A DNA stretch of 62,650 nt from an uncultured Bacteroidales bacterium (lineage in GTDB: Bacteria; Bacteroidota; Bacteroidia; Bacteroidales; Muribaculaceae), in the NCBI GenBank assembly GCA_905210435.1, contig CAJLWO010000010.1:1-62650 (forward strand), given 5' to 3'. The position numbers and the translations under genes are program-made. Below are positions 50,590-59,442 of this stretch, one piece after another. Under the pieces are notes generated by a model. The model saw only the letters and a list, made by a program, of their open reading frames with translations. It made no database searches and had not been told where the DNA came from. Every line of letters begins with the position of its first letter. Position 1 is the first letter of the stretch.

Positions 50590-51171
50590 ATGTCAGGAAA
50601 ACTCATCATAATATCGGCGCCTTCGGGGTGCGGAAAGTCAACGATAATCCACGACCTCACGCAACGCGGCAATATTGACATGACATTTTCAGTTTCAGCC
50701 ACCAACCGCAAGCCGCGCGAGGGGGAAATCGACGGTGTGCACTATCACTTCCTGTCGACCTCGGAGTTTCACGACCGCATAGCCTCAGGCGACTTCCTTG
50801 AATATGAGGAGGTGTATCCGGGCCGATTCTACGGCACGCTCAAGAGCGAAATCAACCGTGCGCTCGACGCCGGAAGCAATATCGTGCTCGACATAGACGT
50901 AAAAGGGGGCATCAATGTCAAGAAACTTTACGGCGACCGCGCGCTGTCGATATTCATCGAGCCGCCGTCGGTGGAGGAACTGCGCCGCCGCCTTGAAAAC
51001 CGCGGCACCGAGTCGCGCGAGGTTATCGACGAACGCATATCGCGTGCGGAGTTCGAACTGTCGCTTGCGCCGCAGTTTGATGCAGTCGTTGTCAATGACA
51101 ATCTCGAGCAGGCCATCGACCGCACCGAGCAGCTTATCATCGACTTTATCGGCTCAAAACCTCAGGCATAG
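50590..51171 (+). CDS. gmk: guanylate kinase
   Basis: 193 residues. The P-loop APSGCGKST is at 10-18, followed by FSVSATNRKPREGEIDGVHYHF (GMP-binding) and IVLDIDVKGGINVKK. RRRLENRGTES is the lid region. It phosphorylates GMP to GDP. It starts 36 bp after yicC and precedes nadD by 29 bp. Confidence 0.96.
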   Translation: MSGKLIIISAPSGCGKSTIIHDLTQRGNIDMTFSVSATNRKPREGEIDGVHYHFLSTSEFHDRIASGDFLEYEEVYPGRFYGTLKSEINRALDAGSNIVLDIDVKGGINVKKLYGDRALSIFIEPPSVEELRRRLENRGTESREVIDERISRAEFELSLAPQFDAVVVNDNLEQAIDRTEQLIIDFIGSKPQA

Positions 51172-51200
51172 CAGGTAACAAGACAATTCCGCCGAAAGCA

Positions 51201-51791
51201 ATGCATACACACCGACGTATCGCCCTGATGGGTGGCTCATTCAATCCGGTGCATATCGGGCATCTCATGGTGGCCGACTATGTGCGTCAGGCCGCACGTC
51301 TCGACGAGGTGCTCATGTGCGTAAGCCCCCTCAATCCGCTCAAGGCCGGGCATACCGACCTTGCATCGGACAGCGACCGTATGGCCATGCTCCGGCTTGC
51401 CTGCCGCCGCAGCGAGGGAGTCACGGCGTGCGACATAGAACTGACAATGCCGCGGCCATCGTACACCGTCGACACGCTCCGTCTGCTCGCGCAACGCTTT
51501 CCCGACGCCTACATATCCATAATCATAGGGAGCGACAACTGGCTCGTGTTCGACAAATGGCGTGACAGCGACGAAATAATCCGGCGCTTCGGTGTCATCA
51601 TCTACCCCCGCCCGGGTTACGATGTCGACGCAAAGTCCCTCCCCGACAATGTGACAATAATCGACGCTCCCACCGTCGACCTATCAAGTACCTTCCTGCG
51701 GCGCAAACTCGCCCAAGGCTTCGACATGAACATTTTCATGCCCGACGGAGTATATAATTATATCAAAACACGAAAATTGTATGGCACTTAA
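51201..51791 (+). CDS. nadD: nicotinate-nucleotide adenylyltransferase
   Basis: 196 residues. The nucleotidyltransferase motif GGSFNPVHIGH is at 11-21; SPLNPLK, IIGSDNWLVFDKW and the C-terminal ISSTF-like DLSSTFLRRKL complete the family pattern. It forms deamido-NAD from nicotinate mononucleotide and ATP. Its last 11 bases overlap the DUF5063 gene. Confidence 0.95.
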   Translation: MHTHRRIALMGGSFNPVHIGHLMVADYVRQAARLDEVLMCVSPLNPLKAGHTDLASDSDRMAMLRLACRRSEGVTACDIELTMPRPSYTVDTLRLLAQRFPDAYISIIIGSDNWLVFDKWRDSDEIIRRFGVIIYPRPGYDVDAKSLPDNVTIIDAPTVDLSSTFLRRKLAQGFDMNIFMPDGVYNYIKTRKLYGT

Positions 51792-52281
51792 TCCGAATGC
51801 AATCGCTTTCACAGGCCTCGCCAACGAATACTGCCAGGCGGTAGAGAATGCCCGTGAATATGAACAGGGCGACTTCCTAAAGACGATGCTCAAACTGTTG
51901 CCGCGACTTTATATAACGGCCACCGACCTCCACGTCGACGATGTCGACCAGTATGACGCCTATATCGACTCAGCCCTCGACGAAGACTATTACGACTCCG
52001 TAAGGCGCGGCATGGAGGAGGTGTTCGGCCCGGATGACGTATATCTCGAGGTATTTGAGGAGGACATGAAATTCAGCGACACTCCCGTATCGGCCAGCAT
52101 AGCGGAAGGTCTTGCCGACATATTTCAGGTACTTTACAATTTCCTCGCCACCGTGCGCGACACCACCGACGAGACCGTATCGCTCGCTCTCGTATCGGTA
52201 AGCGACGACTTCAAAGCCTACTGGAGCACCACACTGTGCAACGTGCTCCGCGCCCTCAACGCCATCGCTGTAAGGGAATAA
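51781..52281 (+). CDS. DUF5063 domain protein
   Basis: 166 residues, acidic and helical, with no signal peptide. The opening IAFTGLANEYCQAVENAREY and the following FLKTMLKLLPRLYITATDL match DUF5063 as I recall it. Function unknown. The ATG overlaps the nadD end by 11 bp, so translation is coupled, and it is the last gene of the yicC run. Confidence 0.85.
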   Translation: MALNPNAIAFTGLANEYCQAVENAREYEQGDFLKTMLKLLPRLYITATDLHVDDVDQYDAYIDSALDEDYYDSVRRGMEEVFGPDDVYLEVFEEDMKFSDTPVSASIAEGLADIFQVLYNFLATVRDTTDETVSLALVSVSDDFKAYWSTTLCNVLRALNAIAVRE

Positions 52282-52325
52282 CCGCAATGCAACCGCGACT
52301 CAATCCTGTTTATTTCAACTGAGTT

Positions 52326-52357
52326 AGTGGAGCGGGGGCGAGATGTCCCGCCCCACT
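52326..52357. terminator. GC-rich hairpin between convergent genes
   Basis: AGTGGAGCGGG and CCCGCCCCACT (52326-52336, 52347-52357) pair with one mismatch. It holds the dispersed string GGGGGCGAGATG, also at 36499-36510. It lies between DUF5063 and the DUF695-like gene. Confidence 0.45.
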
Positions 52358-52426
52358 CTATGCCCCTTAAGTGAACCGTGCGTTCCTACTTTTGGAGGTT
52401 TTGCAATACCGCTGTTTATTGATTTG

Positions 52427-52870
52427 TCAGTCGTCGGAGGCTGAGATTTCCGACAGTTCGCGCATTTCGGCGTATTCGGCCCAGTCGGGGTCGTTTTCAG
52501 CGTAGATTTCAAGCGGGAGGAGCGGGAAAGGCGCAAGCGCTTCGTTGAGTTTCTTCTGGAAGATGTGTGTCGACAGGGTGTAGAATACCCAGTCGCGACG
52601 GTTATCGCCGGTGTAGATTCCGGTCAGCACTGCCACGGGGTCTTTGTCAAACACCGCTATAAGTGCGTCGTGCACTTCTTCCATAAGCTGCGAGGTAGCC
52701 ACATCGGGCATTCCGTTGGCTTCGCCGTCATACTTCCATGTCACCTCCACACGGATTGAAAATTTCGGATTATCACGGAATTTATCTACGTCGCGGCGGC
52801 CTGTCACCATTATCAGCGAGCCGTTTTCGGCATCGGTGGGCGATGTCCACCAGTCTTCATTCTTTGCCAT
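52427..52870 (-). CDS. DUF695 domain protein
   Basis: 147 residues from the ATG at 52870; the ORF is open to 52942, but that start overlaps the -7 element. The pattern EDWWTSPTDAENGSLIMVTG, then FSIRVEVTWKYDGEANGMPD and VLTGIYTGDNRRDWVFYTLS, fits DUF695. It is soluble, with no signal. Function unknown. It is divergent from the DUF3127 gene. Confidence 0.75.
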   Translation of the reverse strand: MAKNEDWWTSPTDAENGSLIMVTGRRDVDKFRDNPKFSIRVEVTWKYDGEANGMPDVATSQLMEEVHDALIAVFDKDPVAVLTGIYTGDNRRDWVFYTLSTHIFQKKLNEALAPFPLLPLEIYAENDPDWAEYAEMRELSEISASDD

Positions 52871-52887
52871 AATTAAGTATTTATCCG

Positions 52888-52966
52888 CAAAAGTAAGCAA
52901 CACGGCGAAATGTTCAAAAAGAATCCCGATAATTTTTGGCACAAGCGGGAATGTTTGTTAAATTTG
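52888..52966. promoter_or_regulatory. divergent promoters, plus side near-perfect
   Basis: On the plus strand TTTG (52935-52938), 20 bp of spacing and TAAATTTG (52959-52966) make a full consensus Bacteroidetes promoter, 48 bp before the DUF3127 start. On the minus strand TACTTTTG (52888-52895) serves the DUF695 gene. Confidence 0.65.
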
Positions 52967-53014
52967 TAGTCAGCAACTTTGCGAAAAACAAAACAAGAAA
53001 ACAAAATATAGAAA

Positions 53015-53419
53015 ATGGAAGTAAAAGGAAAAATCATTGCCGTGCTCCCCGAAATATCCGGGACATCGAAAGCAGGCAATCCCTGGAAAAAGAAAGAATA
53101 CGTGCTTGAAACCCTCGAGAACTATCCCAAGAAAGTACACTTCGATTTCTTCGGTGAACGCGCCGACCAATATCCCCTCAGCGTAGGCGATGTAATCACA
53201 TTGAGTTTCGACATCGAGAGCCGCGAATATCAGGGCCGCTGGTACACCAGCATACGCGGCTGGAAAGCAGAGAAGGGCGATGCCGCCATGGCAGGCGCAC
53301 CTGCAGCTCCCGCCCAGGCGATTCCCGCATCGGCATTCCCCGGCGCAGGTGCTCCGGCTGTACCGCAGTCACCCGCACCCTTCCCCGGCAGCGACGGCAC
53401 CGAGGATTTGCCTTTCTAA
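53015..53419 (+). CDS. DUF3127 OB-fold protein with SSB-like C-terminal tip
   Basis: 134 residues. Residues about 1-90 form an OB-fold-like domain (MEVKGKIIAVLPEISGTSKA then KKKEYVLETLENYPKKVHFDFFG and FDIESREYQGRWYTSIRGWK), matching DUF3127. Then comes a Pro/Ala/Gly-rich linker and the acidic end GTEDLPF. That arrangement (OB fold, disordered linker, acidic tip with terminal Phe) mirrors single-stranded DNA-binding proteins, whose tip recruits repair partners. An SSB-like role is inference. It has a strong promoter and a strong terminator, so it is monocistronic. Confidence 0.8.
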   Translation: MEVKGKIIAVLPEISGTSKAGNPWKKKEYVLETLENYPKKVHFDFFGERADQYPLSVGDVITLSFDIESREYQGRWYTSIRGWKAEKGDAAMAGAPAAPAQAIPASAFPGAGAPAVPQSPAPFPGSDGTEDLPF

Positions 53420-53485
53420 GAGCTTGCGACCGATGTGGCATATCGCCGCACATGACCGCAATATTACGGCACAAAAACGATATAG

Positions 53486-53514
53486 AGATGAGACGCTGAA
53501 ATGGCGTCTCATCT
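53486..53514 (+). terminator. terminator after the DUF3127 gene
   Basis: AGATGAGACGC (53486-53496) and GCGTCTCATCT (53504-53514) form a perfect 11-bp stem with a 7-base loop, followed by TTTTTG. Confidence 0.8.
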
Positions 53515-53606
53515 TTTTTGTCTACGGAAAAATATCTCTCTCGTAGTATCTGACAAATGTTATGTTTATTAGGCCATGAGAGCTACGTTTATTATTTATG
53601 TATAGG

Positions 53607-53614
53607 TACTTTTG
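53607..53614 (+). promoter_or_regulatory. -7 element before the secreted CBM-like gene
   Basis: TACTTTTG matches TAnnTTTG, 60 bp before the ATG at 53675. No clear -33 TTTG at the proper distance. Confidence 0.4.
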
Positions 53615-53674
53615 CGGGTAAGCGTATTTCATGCTTATTGTTTTCAACCAAATTATCAACTTTAAATCTTAACC

Positions 53675-55750
53675 ATGAAAAAAACTTTCACTCTTTTCCT
53701 TGGTATGGCGGCAATGGCCGTCGCGCCGGCGAAAGTTGCAGCCGACAACATTTATGTGAAAATCGACCACAACAACCCCGACATATCCATAGTGCAGGGT
53801 TCCGGAAAATTTGACATGACCAACCTTTTGTTGGGTAACCCGTCATCTGACCTCACGGTCGACCTTGGCGAAGTCGATTTTGACAAAGGTTTCACAGGCG
53901 CATACGCCGACATGGCCAACGGATGGGAAAACAACGTTGACGGCGCGGTAATACTCAGCGCAGGCCCCGACCTTGAGAGCGCCGCGCCCTTCGCAAAAAT
54001 CCCCTTCAAACATTTCTTCACCTACAATCTGCCGTGCCGCTACGGGCAGAACTTCGGCAATGGCATCGAGGAGTATACAGCTCCGACGGGCAAACAGCAT
54101 GTATATGCATCGTTCGAAGAGGGCAAGTCGAGCGCCAATTTCTTCGGCATAGGTCTGACCGACGTCACCTATACCGACGCCGACTACGTAAACGACAACT
54201 ACACGAAACCGTTTGAGCAGGTATACACCACCGACGCCGACAAAGGCATACGCATTCTCTGGCCCGACGAAGACTCCCGCTGCGCCGACAGTCGCATCAT
54301 CATCAACGGCAACGGTTTCTTTAATGTGAACGACCCCGAGCAGACCACCGACGCAGGCAAAATCGACGGCGACGGTTCCATAGGCTGGACGGGCAATAAC
54401 CTCACGATGAAATCGCGCGAGACTATAGATTTCGGTTCCGGCCGATTCAGCCAGATTGTAATCCGGACCAAGATGTCGACATGGAACGCCAGCGTCAACC
54501 TCAATAAATTTATCGAGGTGTACATTGACGAGGTAGCCGAAGGCAACAGAGTGGGACGCGTGTGGTACGGCATGGAAGCATGGCGCGACAACACATACGT
54601 GCCTTTGATTTGTAATTTCGAGAAAGAGGTCAGCGGCACCCATTCACTTATCGTAAAGTGGGGCGCCGAGGGTTCATGCAATGTGATGAACGTAGGCCTA
54701 TACGAGGGACACAGCTGGCCCGTCACCCAGACGCCCGACCCCTCACTTTATCCCATGAACGAGCAGCCTTCCGACAACGCCCTTGTGTTCAACTTCGTAC
54801 AGGGCGACGGCAACAGCCGCAGCGACGTTGACGGCGACGGCAATTCAAAAATCTACAATAACGACTGGAAATGCACTGTCCTGAAAAAAGGCCAATGGGA
54901 AAACGACAATGTCGGATATACCGGCAACGGTACCGTGCTCCGCATCTCGGCAGCCGACGGGTCGGACTACGATTTCGGCACTACTCCTTTCGAACACATC
55001 GTGGCACGCTACTCGACTGGCGACGGAAATTACCGCGGAACTATCGACGAATCTAACTTCAGATTCTACGTTGACCTCGAAAAAGAGGGCACCATCGACT
55101 GGAACAACAACGATGAAGTCAACGCTTTGCTCGCCGACAAAAATCATGTCGGTATCGTGCGCATGCAGGCCACCGGCGGCTGGGGCAACGTATACGGACT
55201 CCGCGGCGATGTCACCGACACCGAAAATCTGAACGGCAAGCACACCCTCTACATCGTCTACAAGAGCAATGACGGCGCCAACATCAAGTCGCTCCACTTC
55301 GAGCGCGCTGCTGAAGTAGTCAAACCGACAATCGAGCTTGGCAGCGACACCGGCACCAGCGTTGCCGACGGCATCGCCACCGTCACCGTCAGCTATACTG
55401 TAAGCGAAAACCTTATTGGCAAGGAAATCACCGTATCGGTGAACGGCAAAGATGTCGACACATTCACACCCGAAGCCACCAATGGCACTGTCGATGTGAA
55501 GATTGACATTACGGAAGGTGTCCCGGAAACAGGTGCTGTCTACACTATCGGCCTGATGGCCGAAGGCATGGACTCTCCGGCCACGGTCGACGTCACAATC
55601 AAGTCATCGGCAATCGAGGCAATCGAGGCCGAAAACACCCGCGGCGTACGCTACTTCAATCTCAACGGCATCGAGGTGACCAATCCGACAGCAGGCGCGG
55701 TATACCTCAAGGTCGAAGGTAGAAAAGCGACTAAAGTGCTCATAAAATAA
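53675..55750 (+). CDS. large secreted protein with CBM6-like repeats
   Basis: 691 residues with a signal peptide (MKKTFTLFLGMAAMAVAPAKVAA). At least two CBM6-like beta-sandwich modules are visible: about 248-344 (FSQIVIRTKMSTWNASVNLN ... VSGTHSLIVKWG) and about 419-543 (FEHIVARYSTGDGNYRG ... LNGKHTLYIVYKSND); the first 240 residues may hold a third. A fibronectin-like segment follows (570-650), then the C-terminal VRYFNLNGIEV with GRKATKVLIK, a sorting-type tail. No catalytic motif is seen, so surface carbohydrate binding is the best guess. Monocistronic, with its own promoter and terminator. Confidence 0.75.
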   Translation: MKKTFTLFLGMAAMAVAPAKVAADNIYVKIDHNNPDISIVQGSGKFDMTNLLLGNPSSDLTVDLGEVDFDKGFTGAYADMANGWENNVDGAVILSAGPDLESAAPFAKIPFKHFFTYNLPCRYGQNFGNGIEEYTAPTGKQHVYASFEEGKSSANFFGIGLTDVTYTDADYVNDNYTKPFEQVYTTDADKGIRILWPDEDSRCADSRIIINGNGFFNVNDPEQTTDAGKIDGDGSIGWTGNNLTMKSRETIDFGSGRFSQIVIRTKMSTWNASVNLNKFIEVYIDEVAEGNRVGRVWYGMEAWRDNTYVPLICNFEKEVSGTHSLIVKWGAEGSCNVMNVGLYEGHSWPVTQTPDPSLYPMNEQPSDNALVFNFVQGDGNSRSDVDGDGNSKIYNNDWKCTVLKKGQWENDNVGYTGNGTVLRISAADGSDYDFGTTPFEHIVARYSTGDGNYRGTIDESNFRFYVDLEKEGTIDWNNNDEVNALLADKNHVGIVRMQATGGWGNVYGLRGDVTDTENLNGKHTLYIVYKSNDGANIKSLHFERAAEVVKPTIELGSDTGTSVADGIATVTVSYTVSENLIGKEITVSVNGKDVDTFTPEATNGTVDVKIDITEGVPETGAVYTIGLMAEGMDSPATVDVTIKSSAIEAIEAENTRGVRYFNLNGIEVTNPTAGAVYLKVEGRKATKVLIK

Positions 55751-55784
55751 ACACAATAGGTACAGGAATCTCCTTTAGCAAAGC

Positions 55785-55816
55785 AAGCGTGCTGCATCGA
55801 CCGATGCAGCACGCTT
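55785..55816 (+). terminator. terminator after the CBM-like gene
   Basis: AAGCGTGCTGCATCG and CGATGCAGCACGCTT form a perfect 15-bp stem with a 2-base loop, followed by TTATTTG. Confidence 0.8.
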
Positions 55817-55837
55817 TTATTTGTAGCCATAAGATTT

Positions 55838-55920
55838 AAATCTTAGGTCTAATTAGGTCTAATTAGTCTAATAGGTCTAATTAGACTAATTGGACTAATT
55901 GGGCTTATTGGGCTTATTAA
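55838..55920. repeat. 9-bp periodic imperfect repeat, second locus
   Basis: A run of units such as GGTCTAATTA, GGTCTAATA, GACTAATTG, GACTAATTG, GGCTTATTG and GGCTTATTA, with roughly 9-bp spacing. It shares 20 bp exactly (55898-55917) with the repeat at 14404-14532. It fills the gap between the CBM-like gene and lpxA. Confidence 0.65.
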
Positions 55921-55931
55921 TCTATAAATCC

Positions 55932-56708
55932 TTATACGTAGCCGCGGATTATACCGCGCTTGGAGTTCTTGATGAAGAGGATGATCTCGTCACGTTCCTT
56001 TGAGGCGGGAAGCTCGGCTTCGATACGCTCGAGGGCGTCAGTGACATTGAGGCGCGACAGGTAGAGGTAGCGGTATACTTCCTGAATGTCGCGTATCTGG
56101 TCGTTGGTGAAGCCTCGGCGACGCAAACCGATGGAGTTGACACCGGTATATGCGATAGGCTCGCGGGCTGCCTTGACGTATGGAGGAATATCCTTGTTGA
56201 TAAGAGCGCCCCCTTGTATCATCACGTGGCAGCCGAGGTGACAGAACTGGTGTATCAGTGTGCCTCCGCCGATTACGGCATAGTCATCGACCACTACTTC
56301 GCCGGCAATCTGCGAAGCGTTGGAGATGATTACGTTGTTGCCTATGACGCAGTCATGGGCGATATGCGAGTAGGCCATGATGAGACAGTTGGAGCCGACC
56401 TGGGTCTTTCCTTTTGCGGCCGTACCGCGGTTGACGGTGACGCACTCGCGTATTGTGGTATTGTCGCCTATGATGGCGGTCGTCTCCTCGCCGCGGAATT
56501 TCAAGTCCTGAGGTATGCCGGAAATCACGGCGCCGGGAAATATGTTGCAGTTCTTACCGATACGGGCGCCGTCCATAATCACTACATTGGAGGCAATACG
56601 CGTGCCTTCACCGATTTCCACATCGGCCTCGATAGTCACAAACGGGTCAATCACCACGCTGGGGTGTATCTTGGCAGCCGGATGTATATAAGCTAAGGGT
56701 TGTTTCAT
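55932..56708 (-). CDS. lpxA: UDP-N-acetylglucosamine acyltransferase
   Basis: 258 residues, a left-handed beta-helix built of hexapeptide repeats (IHPSVVIDPFVTIEADVEIGEGTRIASNVVI). It has FRGEETTAIIGDNTTIRECVTVNRGT and the catalytic-His region NCLIMAYSHIAHDCVIGN. It adds a hydroxyacyl chain to UDP-GlcNAc, the first step of lipid A synthesis. It is 58 bp after the lpxC/fabZ fusion. Confidence 0.96.
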   Translation of the reverse strand: MKQPLAYIHPAAKIHPSVVIDPFVTIEADVEIGEGTRIASNVVIMDGARIGKNCNIFPGAVISGIPQDLKFRGEETTAIIGDNTTIRECVTVNRGTAAKGKTQVGSNCLIMAYSHIAHDCVIGNNVIISNASQIAGEVVVDDYAVIGGGTLIHQFCHLGCHVMIQGGALINKDIPPYVKAAREPIAYTGVNSIGLRRRGFTNDQIRDIQEVYRYLYLSRLNVTDALERIEAELPASKERDEIILFIKNSKRGIIRGYV

Positions 56709-56766
56709 TACTGTTCAGGTTATCTGTATTGTGATAATGATAGGGGCCTGACGGCCTCAATCAATG

Positions 56767-58149
56767 TTATTTATTCTTGACAATCTGTGCCATGAACTCG
56801 CACTCGGTGACGATTTTCTCGCCTACGAAAGCGTAGCCCTTCATCATGGCGCAGCCGCGGCGCAAGGGAGTCATGAACGACACGTGGAATATCAGGGTGT
56901 CGCCGGGGACGACTTTCTGACGGAATTTCACATTGTCGATTTTCATGAAGTAGGTGGAATATTTCTCGGGTTCGTCGACCGACGAAAGCACAAGCAGACC
57001 GCCTGTCTGTGCCATTGCCTCTACCTGAAGCACACCGGGCATCACCGGTTCCTGGGGGAAGTGACCCTGGAAGAAAGGTTCGTTGACCGACACATTCTTT
57101 ACGCCGACGATGTAGCTCTCGCCTTTCTCGATGATTTTGTCGACCATCATGAAGGGATAGCGGTGCGGGAGAAGACGGCGTATCTGGTTGACGTCCATGA
57201 TAGGCTCTACCGAGGGATTGTAGCGGGGAGCCTGAATATCCTGACGCTTGATTTCCTTGCGTATCTGTTTTGCAAAAGCGGTGTTGAGCGAGTGGCCCGG
57301 TTTGGTAGCAATGATACGGCCTATAACGGGGCGTCCGATAAGAGCCATATCGCCGAGTACGTCGAGAAGTTTATGACGTGCAGGCTCGTTCTCGAATGCC
57401 AGCGGCTTGTTGTTGATATAGCCGAATTCGTTGACCTGCTTGTGGGGTGAGCCCATTATGTCGGCTATGTGGTCGAGTTCTTCCTGTGCCATCGGGGTGT
57501 CGTAGATGACAATTGCATTGTCGAGGTCGCCACCTTTGATAAGATTAGCTTTAACAAGCGGTTCAATCTCCCGCACGAACACAAATGTGCGGCAGGCGCT
57601 GATTTCGCCGGGGAAGTCGGAGAGATTGTCGAGCGACGCGAATTGGTTGGCAAGCACCTTGGAGTTGAAATCGACCATCACGTCGACCGAGAAACCGTCG
57701 TCGGGGAGCGCGATAATCGAAGCGCCGGTTGAATCGTCGCGTACCTCGATTTTCTGTTTGATGATATAGAAATTCTTATCGGCAGCCTGCTCGACGATAC
57801 CTACATTGGCGATGTTGGCGCAGTATTCGGCCGCGCTGCCGTCGAGTATAGGCATTTCGGGAGCATTCAGCTGTATGAGGCAGTTGTCGATGCCGGCAGC
57901 ATAGAGAGCGGCGAGCGCGTGCTCTACGGTGCTGACTTTGACATCGCCGCGTTCAAGCACTGTGCCGCGGGTAGTTCCGGAAACATTTTCGGCAAGAGCG
58001 TCTATTATCGGTTGACCCTCAAGGTCGATTCGCTGGAATTTATATCCGTGATTTTCGGGCGCCGGGAGAAAAGTTGCTTCAATCTCAAGCCCGGTGTGAA
58101 GGCCCTTACCTTTGACTGTAAACTGGCCTTTAAGAGTTTGCTGCTTCAT
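56767..58149 (-). CDS. lpxC/fabZ: bifunctional LpxC deacetylase / FabZ dehydratase
   Basis: 460 residues. The N-terminal LpxC part (about 1-305) opens with QQTLKGQFTVKGKGLHTG, carries ARHKLLDVLGDMALIG with the zinc ligands HKLLD, and has GHSLN. The C-terminal FabZ part (about 315-460) has LLPHRYPFMMVDKII and the catalytic HFPQEPVMPGVLQVEAMAQTGG. Known: this fusion is characteristic of Bacteroidetes. It deacetylates UDP-acyl-GlcNAc and dehydrates hydroxyacyl-ACP. It is between lpxD and lpxA. Confidence 0.96.
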   Translation of the reverse strand: MKQQTLKGQFTVKGKGLHTGLEIEATFLPAPENHGYKFQRIDLEGQPIIDALAENVSGTTRGTVLERGDVKVSTVEHALAALYAAGIDNCLIQLNAPEMPILDGSAAEYCANIANVGIVEQAADKNFYIIKQKIEVRDDSTGASIIALPDDGFSVDVMVDFNSKVLANQFASLDNLSDFPGEISACRTFVFVREIEPLVKANLIKGGDLDNAIVIYDTPMAQEELDHIADIMGSPHKQVNEFGYINNKPLAFENEPARHKLLDVLGDMALIGRPVIGRIIATKPGHSLNTAFAKQIRKEIKRQDIQAPRYNPSVEPIMDVNQIRRLLPHRYPFMMVDKIIEKGESYIVGVKNVSVNEPFFQGHFPQEPVMPGVLQVEAMAQTGGLLVLSSVDEPEKYSTYFMKIDNVKFRQKVVPGDTLIFHVSFMTPLRRGCAMMKGYAFVGEKIVTECEFMAQIVKNK

Positions 58150-58223
58150 TATTCAATTGGTTTTGTATATTTTTCTGTTCATAGGGTTGGGGAGAGATGT
58201 GTCAAGTATGGAGACATCTCCGA

Positions 58224-59240
58224 TTACCGATTTTTCTCAAGAGCCGATATGCGTTCCTGCATCTTGGGTATGCTCTTTAGGTAGACGAGGTTGCGGGCGA
58301 AATCGCGCGCCTCGACCACCGGGTAGCCCATAAGTCGCTTCCCGGAGCCTACCGAATTGGGCACCCCTGACTGCGCTCCGATCTGGTTGTCGTCGCCCAC
58401 GGTGATATGGCCGGCGAATCCTACCTGCCCGGCTATCATGCAGCGCGCACCGATTTTTGTAGAGCCGGCTATGCCTACCTGAGCGGCCATGACTGTGTTT
58501 TCGCCTATCTCCACGTTGTGGGCCACCTGAATGAGGTTGTCGAGCTTCACTCCGTGGCGTATGCGTGTCGAACCCATCGTTGCGCGGTCTATACAAGTGT
58601 TGGCACCGATTTCCACATCGTCGGCTATGTCGACATTGCCTATCTGGGGTATTTTATTGTATTCATGGTTGACGGGAGCAAAACCGAAACCGTCGGCGCC
58701 GATTACCGCGCCTCCATGTATGATGCATCGCTTGCCGATACGGCAGTTATGGTATATTTTCACACCGGGTTTTATCACTGTGTTGTCGCCTATCACGACA
58801 TTGTCGCCGATATATGCCTGCGGGAAAATCTTGACACCGCGGCCTATCTTGGCTCCGCGGCCTATATAGGCGAACGCTCCGACGTATACATCGTCGGGGA
58901 GCTCCACGCCCTCGGCGATATATGATGGCGTTTCTATGCCCGAATACTGCGGCTCGGTCATCTGCGCGACCATCTGCAGCAGGTTGGCAACGGTGGCATA
59001 CGGGTCGGCCACCTTTATGAGCGTGGCGCTCACGGGGTGTTCCGGCTCGAAATCGTTTCTGACGAGCACTACCGACGATTGCGTATCGTAGATATAATGG
59101 GTATATTTCGGATTGGCAAGAAATGAAATCGCGCCGGGATGACCCTCTTCGATTTTGGCTATCGTGGACACTGTCACTTCTCCGTCACCGACTACCGTGC
59201 CGCCGGTGAGCTGCGCTATCTGATTAGCTGAAAATTGCAT
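58224..59240 (-). CDS. lpxD: UDP-3-O-acylglucosamine N-acyltransferase
   Basis: 338 residues from the ATG at 59240 (MQFSANQIAQLTGGTVVG); an earlier in-frame ATG at 59279 adds 13 hydrophobic residues unlike the family. An N-terminal LpxD domain (to about 100, ending in NPKYTHYIYDTQSSVVLV...) leads into a hexapeptide beta-helix with INHEY-like APVNHEYNKIPQIG and the catalytic-His region DNLIQVAHNVEIGENT. Third step of lipid A synthesis, 74 bp before lpxC/fabZ. Confidence 0.95.
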   Translation of the reverse strand: MQFSANQIAQLTGGTVVGDGEVTVSTIAKIEEGHPGAISFLANPKYTHYIYDTQSSVVLVRNDFEPEHPVSATLIKVADPYATVANLLQMVAQMTEPQYSGIETPSYIAEGVELPDDVYVGAFAYIGRGAKIGRGVKIFPQAYIGDNVVIGDNTVIKPGVKIYHNCRIGKRCIIHGGAVIGADGFGFAPVNHEYNKIPQIGNVDIADDVEIGANTCIDRATMGSTRIRHGVKLDNLIQVAHNVEIGENTVMAAQVGIAGSTKIGARCMIAGQVGFAGHITVGDDNQIGAQSGVPNSVGSGKRLMGYPVVEARDFARNLVYLKSIPKMQERISALEKNR

Positions 59241-59372
59241 TATGAGGTAAATGTCAGTTAAAATCATGGCAGGTAACATGCCGGCATACCGCTATGCGGC
59301 ATTGTTGCCCTAAAAACTTTTTAATAACATGCAAAGATGCGAAAATTTATCCAATTTTTAACAATAATATAT

Positions 59373-59410
59373 GCAAAAAATGACGCGACCCCTGCCGAGC
59401 CGCGTCATTT
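59373..59410 (-). terminator. terminator of the DUF3298 gene
   Basis: AAATGACGCG (59378-59387) and CGCGTCATTT (59401-59410) form a 10-bp stem. Read on the minus strand it is followed by TTTTTTGCAT, so it fits a Rho-independent terminator of the minus-strand gene ending at 59443. Confidence 0.75.
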
Positions 59411-59442
59411 AGACTTATTTTTATGCCGTTTACCCTAATTTT

